Under the pieces are notes generated by a model. That model saw only the letters and a list, made by a program, of their open reading frames with translations, was not told the DNA's origin and made no database searches. A program made the translations under genes and the position numbers. Positions 17,897 through 26,736 of a DNA stretch of 64,000 nt are shown piece by piece (the stretch's first letter is position 1; each line of letters starts with the position of its first letter). This DNA is from GAS368 sp965227745. GTDB taxonomy: Bacteria; Verrucomicrobiota; Verrucomicrobiia; Opitutales; Opitutaceae. The stretch lies in assembly GCA_965227745.1 (NCBI GenBank), contig OZ245769.1, forward strand, positions 5,828,001-5,892,000, read 5' to 3'.

Positions 17897-17924
17897 TTAT
17901 CGGCGCGGACGGCAGCTCGCTTGA
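17897..17924 (-). promoter_or_regulatory. Sigma-28-type promoter for HDOD gene 2
   Basis: On the minus strand TCAAGCGA (17924-17917), a 12-bp spacer and a perfect GCCGATAA (17904-17897). It is the mirror image of the promoter at 17937-17964; the shared core GCGCCGATAAAATCCGC occurs on both strands. Confidence 0.8.
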
Positions 17925-17936
17925 GCGCGATTCCGC

Positions 17937-17964
17937 TCAAGTGGCGGGTATTTCGCGCCGATAA
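17937..17964 (+). promoter_or_regulatory. Sigma-28-type promoter for the SPINDLY transferase
   Basis: TCAAGTGG (17937-17944), a 12-bp spacer and a perfect GCCGATAA (17957-17964) lie 15 bp before the start at 17980. The -35 boxes of the two divergent promoters stand back to back, separated by 12 bp, and belong to an inverted repeat CTTGAGCG..CGCTCAAG. Confidence 0.8.
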
Positions 17965-17979
17965 AATCCGCTGTCTGCT

Positions 17980-19863
17980 TTGAATCCCGCGAAACTTCAG
18001 TCGCTCCTCCAAAACGCCATCGGCCATCACAAGGCTGGTCGCCTCGCCGAGGCCGAGACGCTCTATCGTCAGGCCCGGGTGGCGGCGCCGCGTAGTTTCG
18101 ACGTGCTCCACCTTTCCGGCCTCTTGGCCTACCAGCAAGGCCGGGTGCCCGACGCCATCGATCTCCTCACTCGCGCTCACAAGCTCGAGAACAAGTCCGC
18201 CGTCTGCGAGATGCGCCTCGCGCTGGCCCTCCTCTCGGCCAAGCGCACCGCTGAGGCGGAGAAGCACCTGCGGCACGCGGTGGAGGTGAAGCCCGATTTT
18301 CATGAAGGCTGGGACAATCTCGCGTACTGTCTCAAAATCCAAGATCGCCTCGCCGAGGCCATCACCTGCCATGAAAAAGTCGTCGCGCTGAAGCCCGACT
18401 ACGCCTGTGGCTGGTACAATTTCGGCCTCACGCTGAGCCTCTTTGGTCGCAGCCCGGACGCGCTCATTTGCCATGATCGCGCGCTGCTCGCTGATCCGGC
18501 GTATGCGGTCGCGCATTTCGGCCGGGCGCAAGCTCTGCAGCAGGCGCACCGCGTGCCGGAAGCCATCGCCGCCTACGGCCGGTTTCTCGAACTGCAGCCG
18601 CAGCATGCCGAGGCACGTAGCTACCGGCTCTTTGCCCTGCACAATCTGGACGACATCTCGCGCGAGGAACTCTTTGCCGAGCATGTCGCCTACGGCCGGG
18701 CGATGGGAAAATCAGCGTCCCCGGCGCTGCCCAATTCGCCCGAGCCGGCGCGTCGGTTGCGCCTCGCCGTGTGGTCGCCCGATCTGCGGAATCATTCCTG
18801 CGCTTTTTTTATCGAGCCGCTGCTCCAGCACCTGGACCGCGAGCAGTTCGAAGTCTATCTTTACCACGATCATTTCCGGGAAGACGCCGTATCGGAACGG
18901 CTAAAATCGCAAGCGGCGGTTTGGCGCAATTTCATCGGCCAGCCGGGCGCCGCCGTTGAGAAAATGATCCGCGCCGATGCGCCCGATATCCTCATCGATC
19001 TCGCCGGCCACACCGGCATGGTGAGCCGCCTCCCGCTCTATGCGCGGCGGCTCGCGCCCGTGCAGATCACTTACCTCGGCTATCCCAATACCACGGGCCT
19101 GCCCGCGATGGATTACCGCTTCACCGATGCCGTGGCCGACCCGGTGGGCGACGCCGATGCCTTCGCCACGGAAAAGCTCGTGCGCTTCGCCCCGACGGCT
19201 TGGGCCTATGCGCCCGCCCCGGAAGCCCCGGAAGTCGCGCCCCTGCCGTACAAGAAGCGTGGATACATTACCTTTGGCTGTTTCAATAATCTGGCGAAGG
19301 TCACCGACCCGATGCTCCGCCTTTGGGGTCAGGTGCTTCACGCTGTCCCCGGCTCGCGACTCTGCTTAAAGGGTCGCGGCTTAAGTGAGGCCACGGTTCG
19401 CGCCCAGTATCTCGAGCGTTTCGAGCGACTCGGCTTACCGGCCGATCAGGTGGACTTTATCGAGCGCACCGACGGCACGAAAGAGCACCTCGCCCTGTAT
19501 AACGAGGTCGATATCGCCCTCGACACCGCGCCGTATCACGGCACGACGACCACCTGCGAGGCGCTTTGGATGGGCGTGCCTGTCATTTCCCTCCGGGGTG
19601 ATCGTCACATGTCGCGGGTCGGTGCCAGTTTGCTGACCGTGATCGGCCGTAGTTCGTGGCTCGCGGATTCTCCCGCCGACTACGTTGCGATTGCCTCGGC
19701 CCTCGCCGCCGATCCCGAGCGGCTTGCGACCGACCGCGCGCAGTTACGCTCGGTCCTCCGCGCCTCGCCCTTGCTCGATCACGCCGGTCAAGCGGCCCAT
19801 TTCGACGCAGCCTTGCGCTCGTGCTGGCGCGCCTGGTGCGGCCGGCAGATGCAAGCTGCTTAA
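17980..19863 (+). CDS. TPR-OGT (SPINDLY-type, GT41) O-GlcNAc transferase-like protein
   Basis: The 627 residues begin with about six TPR units (residues 1-235, for example GLLAYQQGRVPDAIDLLTRAHKL) and continue with a GT41 catalytic region: LRLAVWSPDLRNHSCAFFIEPLL, DILIDLAGHTGMVSRLPLYARRLAPVQ, GYITFGCFNNLAKV and the sugar-nucleotide motif DTAPYHGTTTTCEALWMGVPV. This is the architecture of bacterial O-linked N-acetylglucosamine transferases, which modify Ser/Thr of cytoplasmic proteins; in several bacteria the target is flagellin. The frame starts with TTG (17980) and no earlier start fits. Its sigma-28-type promoter and the nearby flagellin genes point to flagellin as substrate, which is an inference. 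Confidence 0.92.
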   Translation: MNPAKLQSLLQNAIGHHKAGRLAEAETLYRQARVAAPRSFDVLHLSGLLAYQQGRVPDAIDLLTRAHKLENKSAVCEMRLALALLSAKRTAEAEKHLRHAVEVKPDFHEGWDNLAYCLKIQDRLAEAITCHEKVVALKPDYACGWYNFGLTLSLFGRSPDALICHDRALLADPAYAVAHFGRAQALQQAHRVPEAIAAYGRFLELQPQHAEARSYRLFALHNLDDISREELFAEHVAYGRAMGKSASPALPNSPEPARRLRLAVWSPDLRNHSCAFFIEPLLQHLDREQFEVYLYHDHFREDAVSERLKSQAAVWRNFIGQPGAAVEKMIRADAPDILIDLAGHTGMVSRLPLYARRLAPVQITYLGYPNTTGLPAMDYRFTDAVADPVGDADAFATEKLVRFAPTAWAYAPAPEAPEVAPLPYKKRGYITFGCFNNLAKVTDPMLRLWGQVLHAVPGSRLCLKGRGLSEATVRAQYLERFERLGLPADQVDFIERTDGTKEHLALYNEVDIALDTAPYHGTTTTCEALWMGVPVISLRGDRHMSRVGASLLTVIGRSSWLADSPADYVAIASALAADPERLATDRAQLRSVLRASPLLDHAGQAAHFDAALRSCWRAWCGRQMQAA

Positions 19864-19879
19864 TACAAGCCGGTTTCCA

Positions 19880-19906
19880 TTAATTTTCTCCTTCACCCGA
19901 CGATTG
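19880..19906 (+). promoter_or_regulatory. Sigma-28-type promoter for HDOD gene 3
   Basis: TTAATTTT (19880-19887), an 11-bp spacer and GACGATTG (19899-19906). It is weaker than most sites here, but similar to the cheA promoter. Transcription would start close to 19914, which is the second in-frame ATG of the gene. Confidence 0.5.
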
Positions 19907-19907
19907 T

Positions 19908-20750
19908 ATGATCATGATCGCATCCCCTGTGCCCCGTGCGACATTGCTTCACGTCGTGAAGTCGATGCCATCGGCCCCGCAAATTCTGGCGCGCATCGGC
20001 CACCTGATGCTCGCGATGGACGCCGAGATTTCGGATATCACGAGCCTGCTCAAGCGCGATCCCGCGCTCACCGCCCGCATCATCCGCATCTCCAATAGCG
20101 CGGCCTATAACACCGGCACGCCCTTCGCCTCCCTAGAAGAAGCACTGGCGCGCGTGGGGCTTACCGAGGTTTACCGACTCACGGGCTTCGCGGCGATCGC
20201 GCAAATCTCCGACCAAAGCCTGCCGCGCTACGATATCGCCGGCCAGCAACTGCGAGAGAACTCTCTCCTCACCGCGCTCATCACGGAATCGCTGGCCCAC
20301 CTCAGTGGGGTCGATGCCCGCGCGGCCTACACCGCCGGCCTCTTGCGCTCACTAGGCAAGATCGCGCTCGATCGCCTCACGCGCGATCCGGCCTACGAGG
20401 GCAGTGGTGGCATGCGGGGACGTCCGCTCGCCGAGTGGGAGTCGGGCTTCATAGGGCTAAATAATTGCGAAGCCGCCGCGATCATCCTCGAGGAGTGGCG
20501 CTTCCCGGAGGCCACGATTGTCGCGATTCTCGATCACTACGCGCCCAAGAATTCCGATTCGCTAACCTCATTGTTGAATCTCGCTGCGGGTGCCGCCGAA
20601 CTCAGTGGCCACGGTTTGCCGGGAGAGAGTGTCTATTGGACACTGACTCCCGAGAAATTTGCCGCGGCGGGAATCGACGAGGGCCAACTCCAGGAAGCCA
20701 TGCGGGCCGGCTTGGAACGCTTCGGGCCGGTGCGTGCGGCGCTGGCGTGA
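19908..20750 (+). CDS. HDOD-domain signalling protein 3
   Basis: A 280-residue protein with an HDOD domain across most of its length: VVKSMPSAPQILARIGHLML, ITSLLKRDPALTARIIRISNSAAYN, ALARVGLTEVYRLTGFAAIAQ and YTAGLLRSLGKIALDRL. No HD catalytic pair is present and no output domain is attached. Two ATG codons lie close together (19908 and 19914). If the promoter at 19880-19906 is right, the first would be at or before the transcript start, so 19914 is the better start and the mRNA would be leaderless. It follows the OGT-like gene on the same strand by 44 bp. Confidence 0.88.
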   Translation: MIMIASPVPRATLLHVVKSMPSAPQILARIGHLMLAMDAEISDITSLLKRDPALTARIIRISNSAAYNTGTPFASLEEALARVGLTEVYRLTGFAAIAQISDQSLPRYDIAGQQLRENSLLTALITESLAHLSGVDARAAYTAGLLRSLGKIALDRLTRDPAYEGSGGMRGRPLAEWESGFIGLNNCEAAAIILEEWRFPEATIVAILDHYAPKNSDSLTSLLNLAAGAAELSGHGLPGESVYWTLTPEKFAAAGIDEGQLQEAMRAGLERFGPVRAALA

Positions 20751-21059
20751 CGCTGGCAGCGTGGCATGGGAGCGCCGTCATTTTTGGCGCGTTGTAGTCG
20801 GGATCCGTCAGTGTGTAGTGCAAATTGCGCCGTAGTCATCTCACGCGAAACGGAGCGTCGAGCCGGCCTGCCGTATCCAAAAAATGAATGCGCGAATGGG
20901 CTTTATTGCAGGGGAATTTTTTGCCGACTTGTTGCCTGGAAAAGGGTGCATTGCGCTTCACGGCAGTGATTGGTGGCCCAAAAGATTTTTAAGTACCTGT
21001 GAAACGGTTTCTTGCGAAACCCCGTAGGGCGCGGGCGCACGTTTTGCAGTAGTCTTGGT
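20751..21059 (+). other. Gene-free gap before the large glycosyltransferase fusion
   Basis: About 310 bp without a credible gene. It is less G+C-rich than its surroundings. Near the end are two overlapping small inverted repeats (GAAACGGTTTC and GGTTTCTTGCGAAACC, about 21001-21020). No sigma-28 or sigma-54 box could be found, so the promoter of the downstream gene is unknown. Confidence 0.5.
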
Positions 21060-24000
21060 ATGTCATCGCTCCCTTTGCCGCTTTCGACTGCCGCTGCCGA
21101 TTTCCCCACGGAGGAGCGGGCTGATGCCGTGGAGACAGCTTACGCGGCACTTTCCGCGTACGTCGAGCAGCCGGACTATCCGGCGATTGTCGCGCAGTTG
21201 CGCAGGGCGCTGCGCGCGGCAGGGGCGACGATCTCCGGTTATCGCACCGCGCAGTTGGCGGGTGAGAGCGGGCGGCTCGCGCGTGAACTGGTGGCGGCGG
21301 TCAGCGCTTCCGGCCTGCACGACTCGCCGGTAATGGATGAAGATTTGCGCCGCGCGCAGGCGTTTGCGGCGGGCTCGGCGTCCGGATTGATCGCCGCGAT
21401 GCTGCTCGTGCCGGCTTGGCAATGGCCCACGTCGCCGAAGCTCGCGCAGGTACCGGCATCGCTGGTGGCGGAGTACACGGCCTGGCTCCTCGCCGCACCC
21501 CAAGGTTTCACCGCGCGGGGCCAGACGGCGGTTTACGCCAACCGTTGGCTGCAGCGGTTGGAGGAGATTCTGCGATTTGTGCGTGCGAGTACCAACGGCG
21601 AAGCCACGCGCACCGCCCTCGCGGTTTTCCTCAAGCGCGCCAACGGCATTCCGCTCTATTTTTGTGCCGACTCGCTGCTCCGACACCAGCAGGCGAGGGC
21701 GCAATTGCTGCAATGTGCGGCGGTGCGCCCGGCGCTGTCGCTCGCGCCTCGGCCGCGGGCCGGGCGGAGATTGCGGGTGGGCTTCGTTAACCGCCACTTC
21801 GGCCCGCAGACGGAGACTTACACGACGCTGCCGATGTTTGAGCAACTCGACCCGGAGCGCTTCGAGGTGTTGCTCTTCGCCCACCACGCGGGCGGCACGC
21901 CGCTTGAGGACTACGCCCGGCACCATGCGGCTTCGTTTGCCGTGCTCCCTGCCGATCCCGGCGCGCAGATCGATCAACTCCGCACGGCGGCGCTCGACGT
22001 CGCGGTCTTCGGCACGAATGTCACGGCGGTTTTCAATGATGTCGTTCGCGTGGCGCTGCACCGCGTGGCTCCGCTGCAGGTCGTAAACAACTCGTCTTGC
22101 ACCACGACCGGTCTTCCCGAGGTCGATCTCTACGTGTCGGGAACGCTGACCGAATCCCCCGATGCGCCGCAGCATTTCTCGGAGCGCCTCGGCCTCGTCG
22201 CCGGTCCGGCGCACGCCTTTAACTACGAAGCGGATCGGCAGGAGCCGACTGGTGTGTGGACTCGCGCATCGCTCGGACTACCGGAGGACGCGACCGTATT
22301 TGTCAGTGCGGCCAACTATTTCAAAATCATCCCCGAGATGCAGGAGGCGTGGGCTTGTCTCCTCGCGGCCGTGCCGGGCTCGCGGTTGCTGTTGCATCCT
22401 TTCAACCCGAACTGGTCGTCGTCGTATCCGATTAAGCGATTCACGTCAGAGCTCGACCGGGTGTTGACCGCGCACGGCGTGTCCACGGACCGGGTGGTCG
22501 TTTCCAGCGTAAAATTTCCCTCGCGCACCGATGTGAAAGCGCTGCTCGCCGTGGGCGATATCTATCTCGATACGTTCCCCTTTGGCGGGGTGAATTCCCT
22601 CGTCGATCCGCTTGAGCTTGGCCTCCCGGTCGTCGTGTGGGAAGGTGCGGTGTTTCGCGCCCGTATGGGCGGTGCGCTGCTTCGATCCCTCGGTCTCGAT
22701 GAATTTATCGCGACGGATGAGGCGGGATATCTCGCCTTGGCGACCCGGCTCGCGATCGATCCGCTCACGCGCGAGGCCGCCAAGGCCCGCATCGTCGACG
22801 CTATGGGTCGGGCGCCCGTGTTTCTCGATCCGCTCGCGGCGAGCGATGCGTTTGGCGCGCTGCTGGAAACCGCTTACGATGAATTGCTCGCGGTCGGTCG
22901 CGCTGAGTTTCGCCGGAGGCGCACGCCAATTGTGGCTGCCGCCCCGGGTGAGCCGATTACGATGGTGAATGATGGTGTGGCCCGTTTTGGGCGGGGCGAC
23001 TTCGCCGGCGCGGCCGAGTGTGCGCGTCGGGTGTTGGGCGTGGCCCCGGCTAATCCTGCGGCGCGTCATTTGCTCGGCGCCGTCCTGCTCAATAGCGGTC
23101 GCGCACCGCGCGCGGTGGATTACTTTCTCGGGGCTGTGCAGCATGCCGGCGAAAACGCGCCGCTGTGGTACGACCTCGCGGTGGCGCTCTGCGAAAGCGG
23201 GCGGCACGAGCCGGCACTTCAGGCGCTCGAGACGAGCCTGCGCATGGCGCCAGATCGCCTGGAAGGCTGGCTGCTTTTTGCCGAACTTGCGCTCAGCGCG
23301 GGCAACCACGATTTGCTGGCCCACGCCCTCGGGGTGGCCTCGGACCTTGCACCCGGAGATGCGCGCATTCGCGAACTGCGCGCGCGGGCAGGGCTGGCGA
23401 ACCCGCCGGAGTCGGCGACCGCAGCCGGCGTGAAACACATTCTACTTTTCACCGACGATCCGGATCGCGGTGGCGTGGCGCACTATAATCATTCGGTGCT
23501 GATGGCGCTCGCGCGGGCCGAGTACCGCGTTTCCTGTGTGCAGACCGCGAGCGACGGCCCGCTGGCGCAGGAGCAGCGCGCGGCGGGCGTGGTCCACCAC
23601 TGGCTCGACTACGATACGGGCAAGGATTTCGGCCGCACGGTCACCGATGTCGTGACCGCACAGCGCTTGTTTGAAACACACCGGCCGGACCTAATCGTGT
23701 TTAGTGACTGCTGCCCGATGTCGAATCTGGCCGCGCGCGAGGCCGCGATGCGCTTGAACATTCCCTTCGTGATCGTGGTGGGCTTCGTGGGTGCTTACTT
23801 GGCGAAAAATTTTGCGGCGCAACTTCCCCGGCTTGCCCGGCAGTACGCCGCCGCGCGGGAGGTGGTCGCAGTCTCGCAGGAAAATCTCGATTTGCTCCGA
23901 TCGCATTTTGGCCTCGCGGCGGACGCCGGGCGCGTCGTGCACTACGGCCGGCCGGAAAAGTTTTTCGCTCCCCGCGACGAGGCGGTGCGCGCTCGTCTAC

Positions 24001-24614
24001 GCGCGGAGCTGAAGTTGCCGGTCGAGGCGGTGGTTTGCCTGACGACGGCGCGGCTGACCGCCGTGAAAGGCTTTGTGCATCAGCTTAGCGCGATCAAGCG
24101 GCTGCACGGTACGGCGGCTGGAAAGAGCTTACATTTCGTGTGGGCTGGCGACGGCGATCAGCGGGCTGGCTTGCAACAGGAAATCGCCCGGCAAGGCTGG
24201 GACGAGCGCGTTCATCTCATCGGGCATCGCGATGACGTGGCAGAGTGGTACGACGCCGCCGATATTTTTATCCTGCCGTCACACATCGAGGGCATGCCGC
24301 TAGCGATCATGGAGGCGATGGCCAAGGGGCTGCCCGTCGCGGCGACGGCCGTCAGTGGCATCCCAGAGGAAATGGGCGGCACCGGCAAACTGTTGCCCGA
24401 CCCGGCGCAGCAGGCTGAGAAAGTCGCGACGGAGCTGGCGGCGATTCTCGCGCGTTGGGCGGGCGATGCGGCATTGCGGGCGAGTGTGGGTGCCAAGGCC
24501 CGCGAGCGAGCCGTGGCGATGTTCCGCGAAGAACAAATGATCGAGCGCACGCTGGGGCTGATCGCGGCCCAGGTCGGAGCGAAGGCTTCGTGCGACTCCG
24601 CTTCCCAATCATGA
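21060..24614 (+). CDS. Dual glycosyltransferase: OGT-like plus TPR plus GT4
   Basis: Read from the ATG at 21060, this is an 1184-residue protein with two glycosyltransferases on one chain. The N-terminal part (about 1-640) resembles the SPINDLY/OGT catalytic region (LRVGFVNRHFGPQTETYTTLPMF, DIYLDTFPFGGVNSLVDPLELGLPVV). Residues of about 640-790 form TPR units (GVARFGRGDFAGAAECARRVL, LAVALCESGRHEPALQALETSL). From about 800 a GT4 enzyme follows (LFTDDPDRGGVAHYN, TARLTAVKGFVHQLSAI, HIEGMPLAIMEAMAKGLPVAAT). It should be cytoplasmic. The stop overlaps the next start by ATGA. One chain could add a first and a second sugar to the same target; that is inference. Confidence 0.88.
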   Translation: MSSLPLPLSTAAADFPTEERADAVETAYAALSAYVEQPDYPAIVAQLRRALRAAGATISGYRTAQLAGESGRLARELVAAVSASGLHDSPVMDEDLRRAQAFAAGSASGLIAAMLLVPAWQWPTSPKLAQVPASLVAEYTAWLLAAPQGFTARGQTAVYANRWLQRLEEILRFVRASTNGEATRTALAVFLKRANGIPLYFCADSLLRHQQARAQLLQCAAVRPALSLAPRPRAGRRLRVGFVNRHFGPQTETYTTLPMFEQLDPERFEVLLFAHHAGGTPLEDYARHHAASFAVLPADPGAQIDQLRTAALDVAVFGTNVTAVFNDVVRVALHRVAPLQVVNNSSCTTTGLPEVDLYVSGTLTESPDAPQHFSERLGLVAGPAHAFNYEADRQEPTGVWTRASLGLPEDATVFVSAANYFKIIPEMQEAWACLLAAVPGSRLLLHPFNPNWSSSYPIKRFTSELDRVLTAHGVSTDRVVVSSVKFPSRTDVKALLAVGDIYLDTFPFGGVNSLVDPLELGLPVVVWEGAVFRARMGGALLRSLGLDEFIATDEAGYLALATRLAIDPLTREAAKARIVDAMGRAPVFLDPLAASDAFGALLETAYDELLAVGRAEFRRRRTPIVAAAPGEPITMVNDGVARFGRGDFAGAAECARRVLGVAPANPAARHLLGAVLLNSGRAPRAVDYFLGAVQHAGENAPLWYDLAVALCESGRHEPALQALETSLRMAPDRLEGWLLFAELALSAGNHDLLAHALGVASDLAPGDARIRELRARAGLANPPESATAAGVKHILLFTDDPDRGGVAHYNHSVLMALARAEYRVSCVQTASDGPLAQEQRAAGVVHHWLDYDTGKDFGRTVTDVVTAQRLFETHRPDLIVFSDCCPMSNLAAREAAMRLNIPFVIVVGFVGAYLAKNFAAQLPRLARQYAAAREVVAVSQENLDLLRSHFGLAADAGRVVHYGRPEKFFAPRDEAVRARLRAELKLPVEAVVCLTTARLTAVKGFVHQLSAIKRLHGTAAGKSLHFVWAGDGDQRAGLQQEIARQGWDERVHLIGHRDDVAEWYDAADIFILPSHIEGMPLAIMEAMAKGLPVAATAVSGIPEEMGGTGKLLPDPAQQAEKVATELAAILARWAGDAALRASVGAKARERAVAMFREEQMIERTLGLIAAQVGAKASCDSASQS

Positions 24615-26194
24615 CCTCCCCAACGACCATGCTCGCCCCGGACGCGGCGGTGGCGACCGATGCGGCGAAGCGCGCTGATTCCGCCACGGGTACGATCCTC
24701 GCGCTCACGCACGATCCGAAGCATCCGCTGTTCACGAGTTGGTTGTCCGGCGTGACTCGTCCGGTGCAGTTCATCTCGTCACCGCGGGTGGGCTATGAGT
24801 TTTCCGAGGATGTCGCGCTGGTGGTCGGCGCGGATTGCTACAATGAACCGTGGGTTACGCTCCTGCGCAAAGCCGTGGATGCGGGCATTCCGACGCTGAT
24901 TCTGGCCGACGGAATTTTGGAGTACCGCAATACGTGGGAGCATCCGCAGCTCACGCCGGGTGCGCTGTTTCAACCGGTGCTCGGACACAAAATCGCGTGC
25001 CTCGGCCGCTCGCAGGTGCGCGTCCTCCAGTCGTGGGGCAACCCCACGCAGTGCGAAGCGATCGGCGCGCCGCGATTTGATCGCTACGCGGGCCTCCGTC
25101 GTCGCGAGCGCCCCGCCGACGGCTCGTTTCGCGTGCTGGTGATGACGGCGCTCACGCCTTATTTCACGCCCGCGCATCACGAGCGCGTGCGGCAATCGCT
25201 CCTCGACGTGAAAGCGGCCTTCGCGCGCGGCGTGACGGTCGATGGCGTGCGCGTCGAGCCCGTCTGGCGCGTGACCAAGGGGCTCGACAAGGAAGTCGGC
25301 GTTGACTCCGTCATCACCGATCTCACCGGCAAACAGCTCGCGGACGTGTTGCAGAACATCGACGCTGTCGTCACCACTCCTTCGACCTCGATGCTCGAGG
25401 CGATGTTGCTCGGCTTGCCGGTTGCCATGCTCGACTACACGAATGTCCCGGCCTACGTGCAGCCCGCGTGGCGGATCAGCGCGGCGGAGCACATCCTGCC
25501 GACGTTGACACAACTGGTTAACCCCGCGCCGCCGAAGCTCCTGTTTCAAGACGCCACACTCCACGACGCCCTCGAGTGCGCCACGCCTGCGGCCCCGCGC
25601 ATGCTGCGCCTGGTGGAAAAGATGATCGATTCCGGCGAAGCCGCTCGCCGCACGGGCCAGCCGCTCGCGATGACGTGGAGTCTCAGTGACCCTGAGGAAC
25701 GGCAACGCGCCACGAATGAAGCGCGCTTCGACCTCGGCACGCTTTATCCGGGTCACGCACCGTTTTCGGAGACCGATCTCAGAGCGCTGCAAGTCGAGGT
25801 CGGCCAGTTGCGCCGCTACGCGGCCACGCTCGAGCAGCAGATCGGTGCGCTGAGGGGGACGTCGGCGCAGACGACCCAATTGACCATCGCGTGGAGATCG
25901 AAACTCGAAGCCGCCCTCGCGGTGGCCCGTCTCGGGCAGAAAGCGGCGGCGGCGCAGCTTATGATCGAGGGCGTCAAAGCCGTGGAGTCCTCGCCCGATC
26001 CGGCGGTCACCCTCGATGCCCTCGTGGAGATCAGCACGCATCTGGCTCCGCTGGACGCGGGCCGCGCCGCCTATCTAGCGAATATCGCGATCAAGATCGC
26101 CGAACGCCTGGGCAATGCCCCGCAGAAGGCGCGGGCGCAGGGCGTGCTGGCGTCGCTCAGTGGCAAGGCCGCTGTCGGAGCGAAGCGCCAATAA
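24611..26194 (+). CDS. Probable GT-B glycosyltransferase-like protein
   Basis: The 527 residues (ATG at 24611, overlapping the previous stop) show a GT-B-like pattern in the first 350: VALVVGADCYNEPWVTLLRKAVDAG, RVLVMTALTPYFTPAHHERVRQSLLDV and DVLQNIDAVVTTPSTSMLEAMLLGLPVAMLDY, which resembles the nucleotide-sugar-binding turn of CDP-glycerol- or TagB-like and related transferases. The C-terminal 130 residues are a coiled coil (LRALQVEVGQLRRYAATLEQQIGAL) and a helical repeat. I cannot name the family. Translational coupling to the dual transferase says both work on the same glycan. Confidence 0.72.
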   Translation: MTSPTTMLAPDAAVATDAAKRADSATGTILALTHDPKHPLFTSWLSGVTRPVQFISSPRVGYEFSEDVALVVGADCYNEPWVTLLRKAVDAGIPTLILADGILEYRNTWEHPQLTPGALFQPVLGHKIACLGRSQVRVLQSWGNPTQCEAIGAPRFDRYAGLRRRERPADGSFRVLVMTALTPYFTPAHHERVRQSLLDVKAAFARGVTVDGVRVEPVWRVTKGLDKEVGVDSVITDLTGKQLADVLQNIDAVVTTPSTSMLEAMLLGLPVAMLDYTNVPAYVQPAWRISAAEHILPTLTQLVNPAPPKLLFQDATLHDALECATPAAPRMLRLVEKMIDSGEAARRTGQPLAMTWSLSDPEERQRATNEARFDLGTLYPGHAPFSETDLRALQVEVGQLRRYAATLEQQIGALRGTSAQTTQLTIAWRSKLEAALAVARLGQKAAAAQLMIEGVKAVESSPDPAVTLDALVEISTHLAPLDAGRAAYLANIAIKIAERLGNAPQKARAQGVLASLSGKAAVGAKRQ

Positions 26195-26209
26195 ACGTCT
26201 CCTCCGTGG

Positions 26210-26236
26210 TAAATTACGCACCGGGTTGGCCGATAG
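26210..26236 (+). promoter_or_regulatory. Sigma-28-type promoter for the isomerase/transferase pair
   Basis: TAAATTAC (26210-26217), an 11-bp spacer and GCCGATAG (26229-26236) lie 49 bp before the ATG at 26286. Confidence 0.7.
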
Positions 26237-26285
26237 ATTACAGTAATCACTCAGCGTCCAAATCGTTTCTAAACCCAACCCCATC

Positions 26286-26717
26286 ATGAGCCTCATCCAA
26301 GAAACGTATCTCAATCCCAAATCCGATGCACGCGGCACGCTCGTGGCAATCGAAGGCCTGGCGGAGGTGTCGTTCGACATCAAGCGGGTGTACTACATCA
26401 TCGGGACCACGGGCGACGTCGTGCGCGGGCTGCATGCGCACCACCGTCTCACGCAAATGGCGGTGTGCCTCACGGGCTCGTGCCGCTTCGTGATGGATGA
26501 TGGTTTCGAACGCGCGGAGCACGTCCTCGACAGCCACGCCAAGGGCCTGCTGATCGAGCCGATGGTGTGGCACGAGATGCGCGATTTTTCCCCCGACTGC
26601 GTGCTGCTGGTCCTCGCGGATGCGCCCTACGACCGCACCGACTATATTCACGACTACGGCCAATTTGTGCAGCTCGCCCACGCCCGGGCGAGTCGCACGC
26701 AGCGGCTGGTCGCCTAA
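26286..26717 (+). CDS. QdtA/FdtA-like sugar 3,4-ketoisomerase (WxcM-like cupin)
   Basis: This 143-residue single-domain cupin matches the FdtA/QdtA family almost motif by motif: RGTLVAIEGLAEVSFDIKRVYYI, VVRGLHAHHRLTQMAVCLTGSC, the GLLIEPMVWHEM segment and DFSPDCVLLVLADAPYDRTDYI. Family members isomerise dTDP-4-keto-6-deoxyglucose to the 3-keto form on the way to amino sugars such as Fuc3NAc or Qui3NAc. The conserved HAH motif is present. No aminotransferase or acetyltransferase of that pathway is in the window. It has a sigma-28-type promoter and is followed by a transferase 19 bp later, so a flagellar glycan containing a 3-amino-deoxyhexose is a reasonable inference. Confidence 0.85.
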   Translation: MSLIQETYLNPKSDARGTLVAIEGLAEVSFDIKRVYYIIGTTGDVVRGLHAHHRLTQMAVCLTGSCRFVMDDGFERAEHVLDSHAKGLLIEPMVWHEMRDFSPDCVLLVLADAPYDRTDYIHDYGQFVQLAHARASRTQRLVA

Positions 26718-26736
26718 ACGGCGCGCCGAATTTCCG

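Noticed and set aside
21012..21059. TTG start 48 bases upstream for the dual glycosyltransferase
   Set aside because: The extension (RNPVGRGRTF...) has no similarity to the domain start, and the ATG at 21060 fits better.
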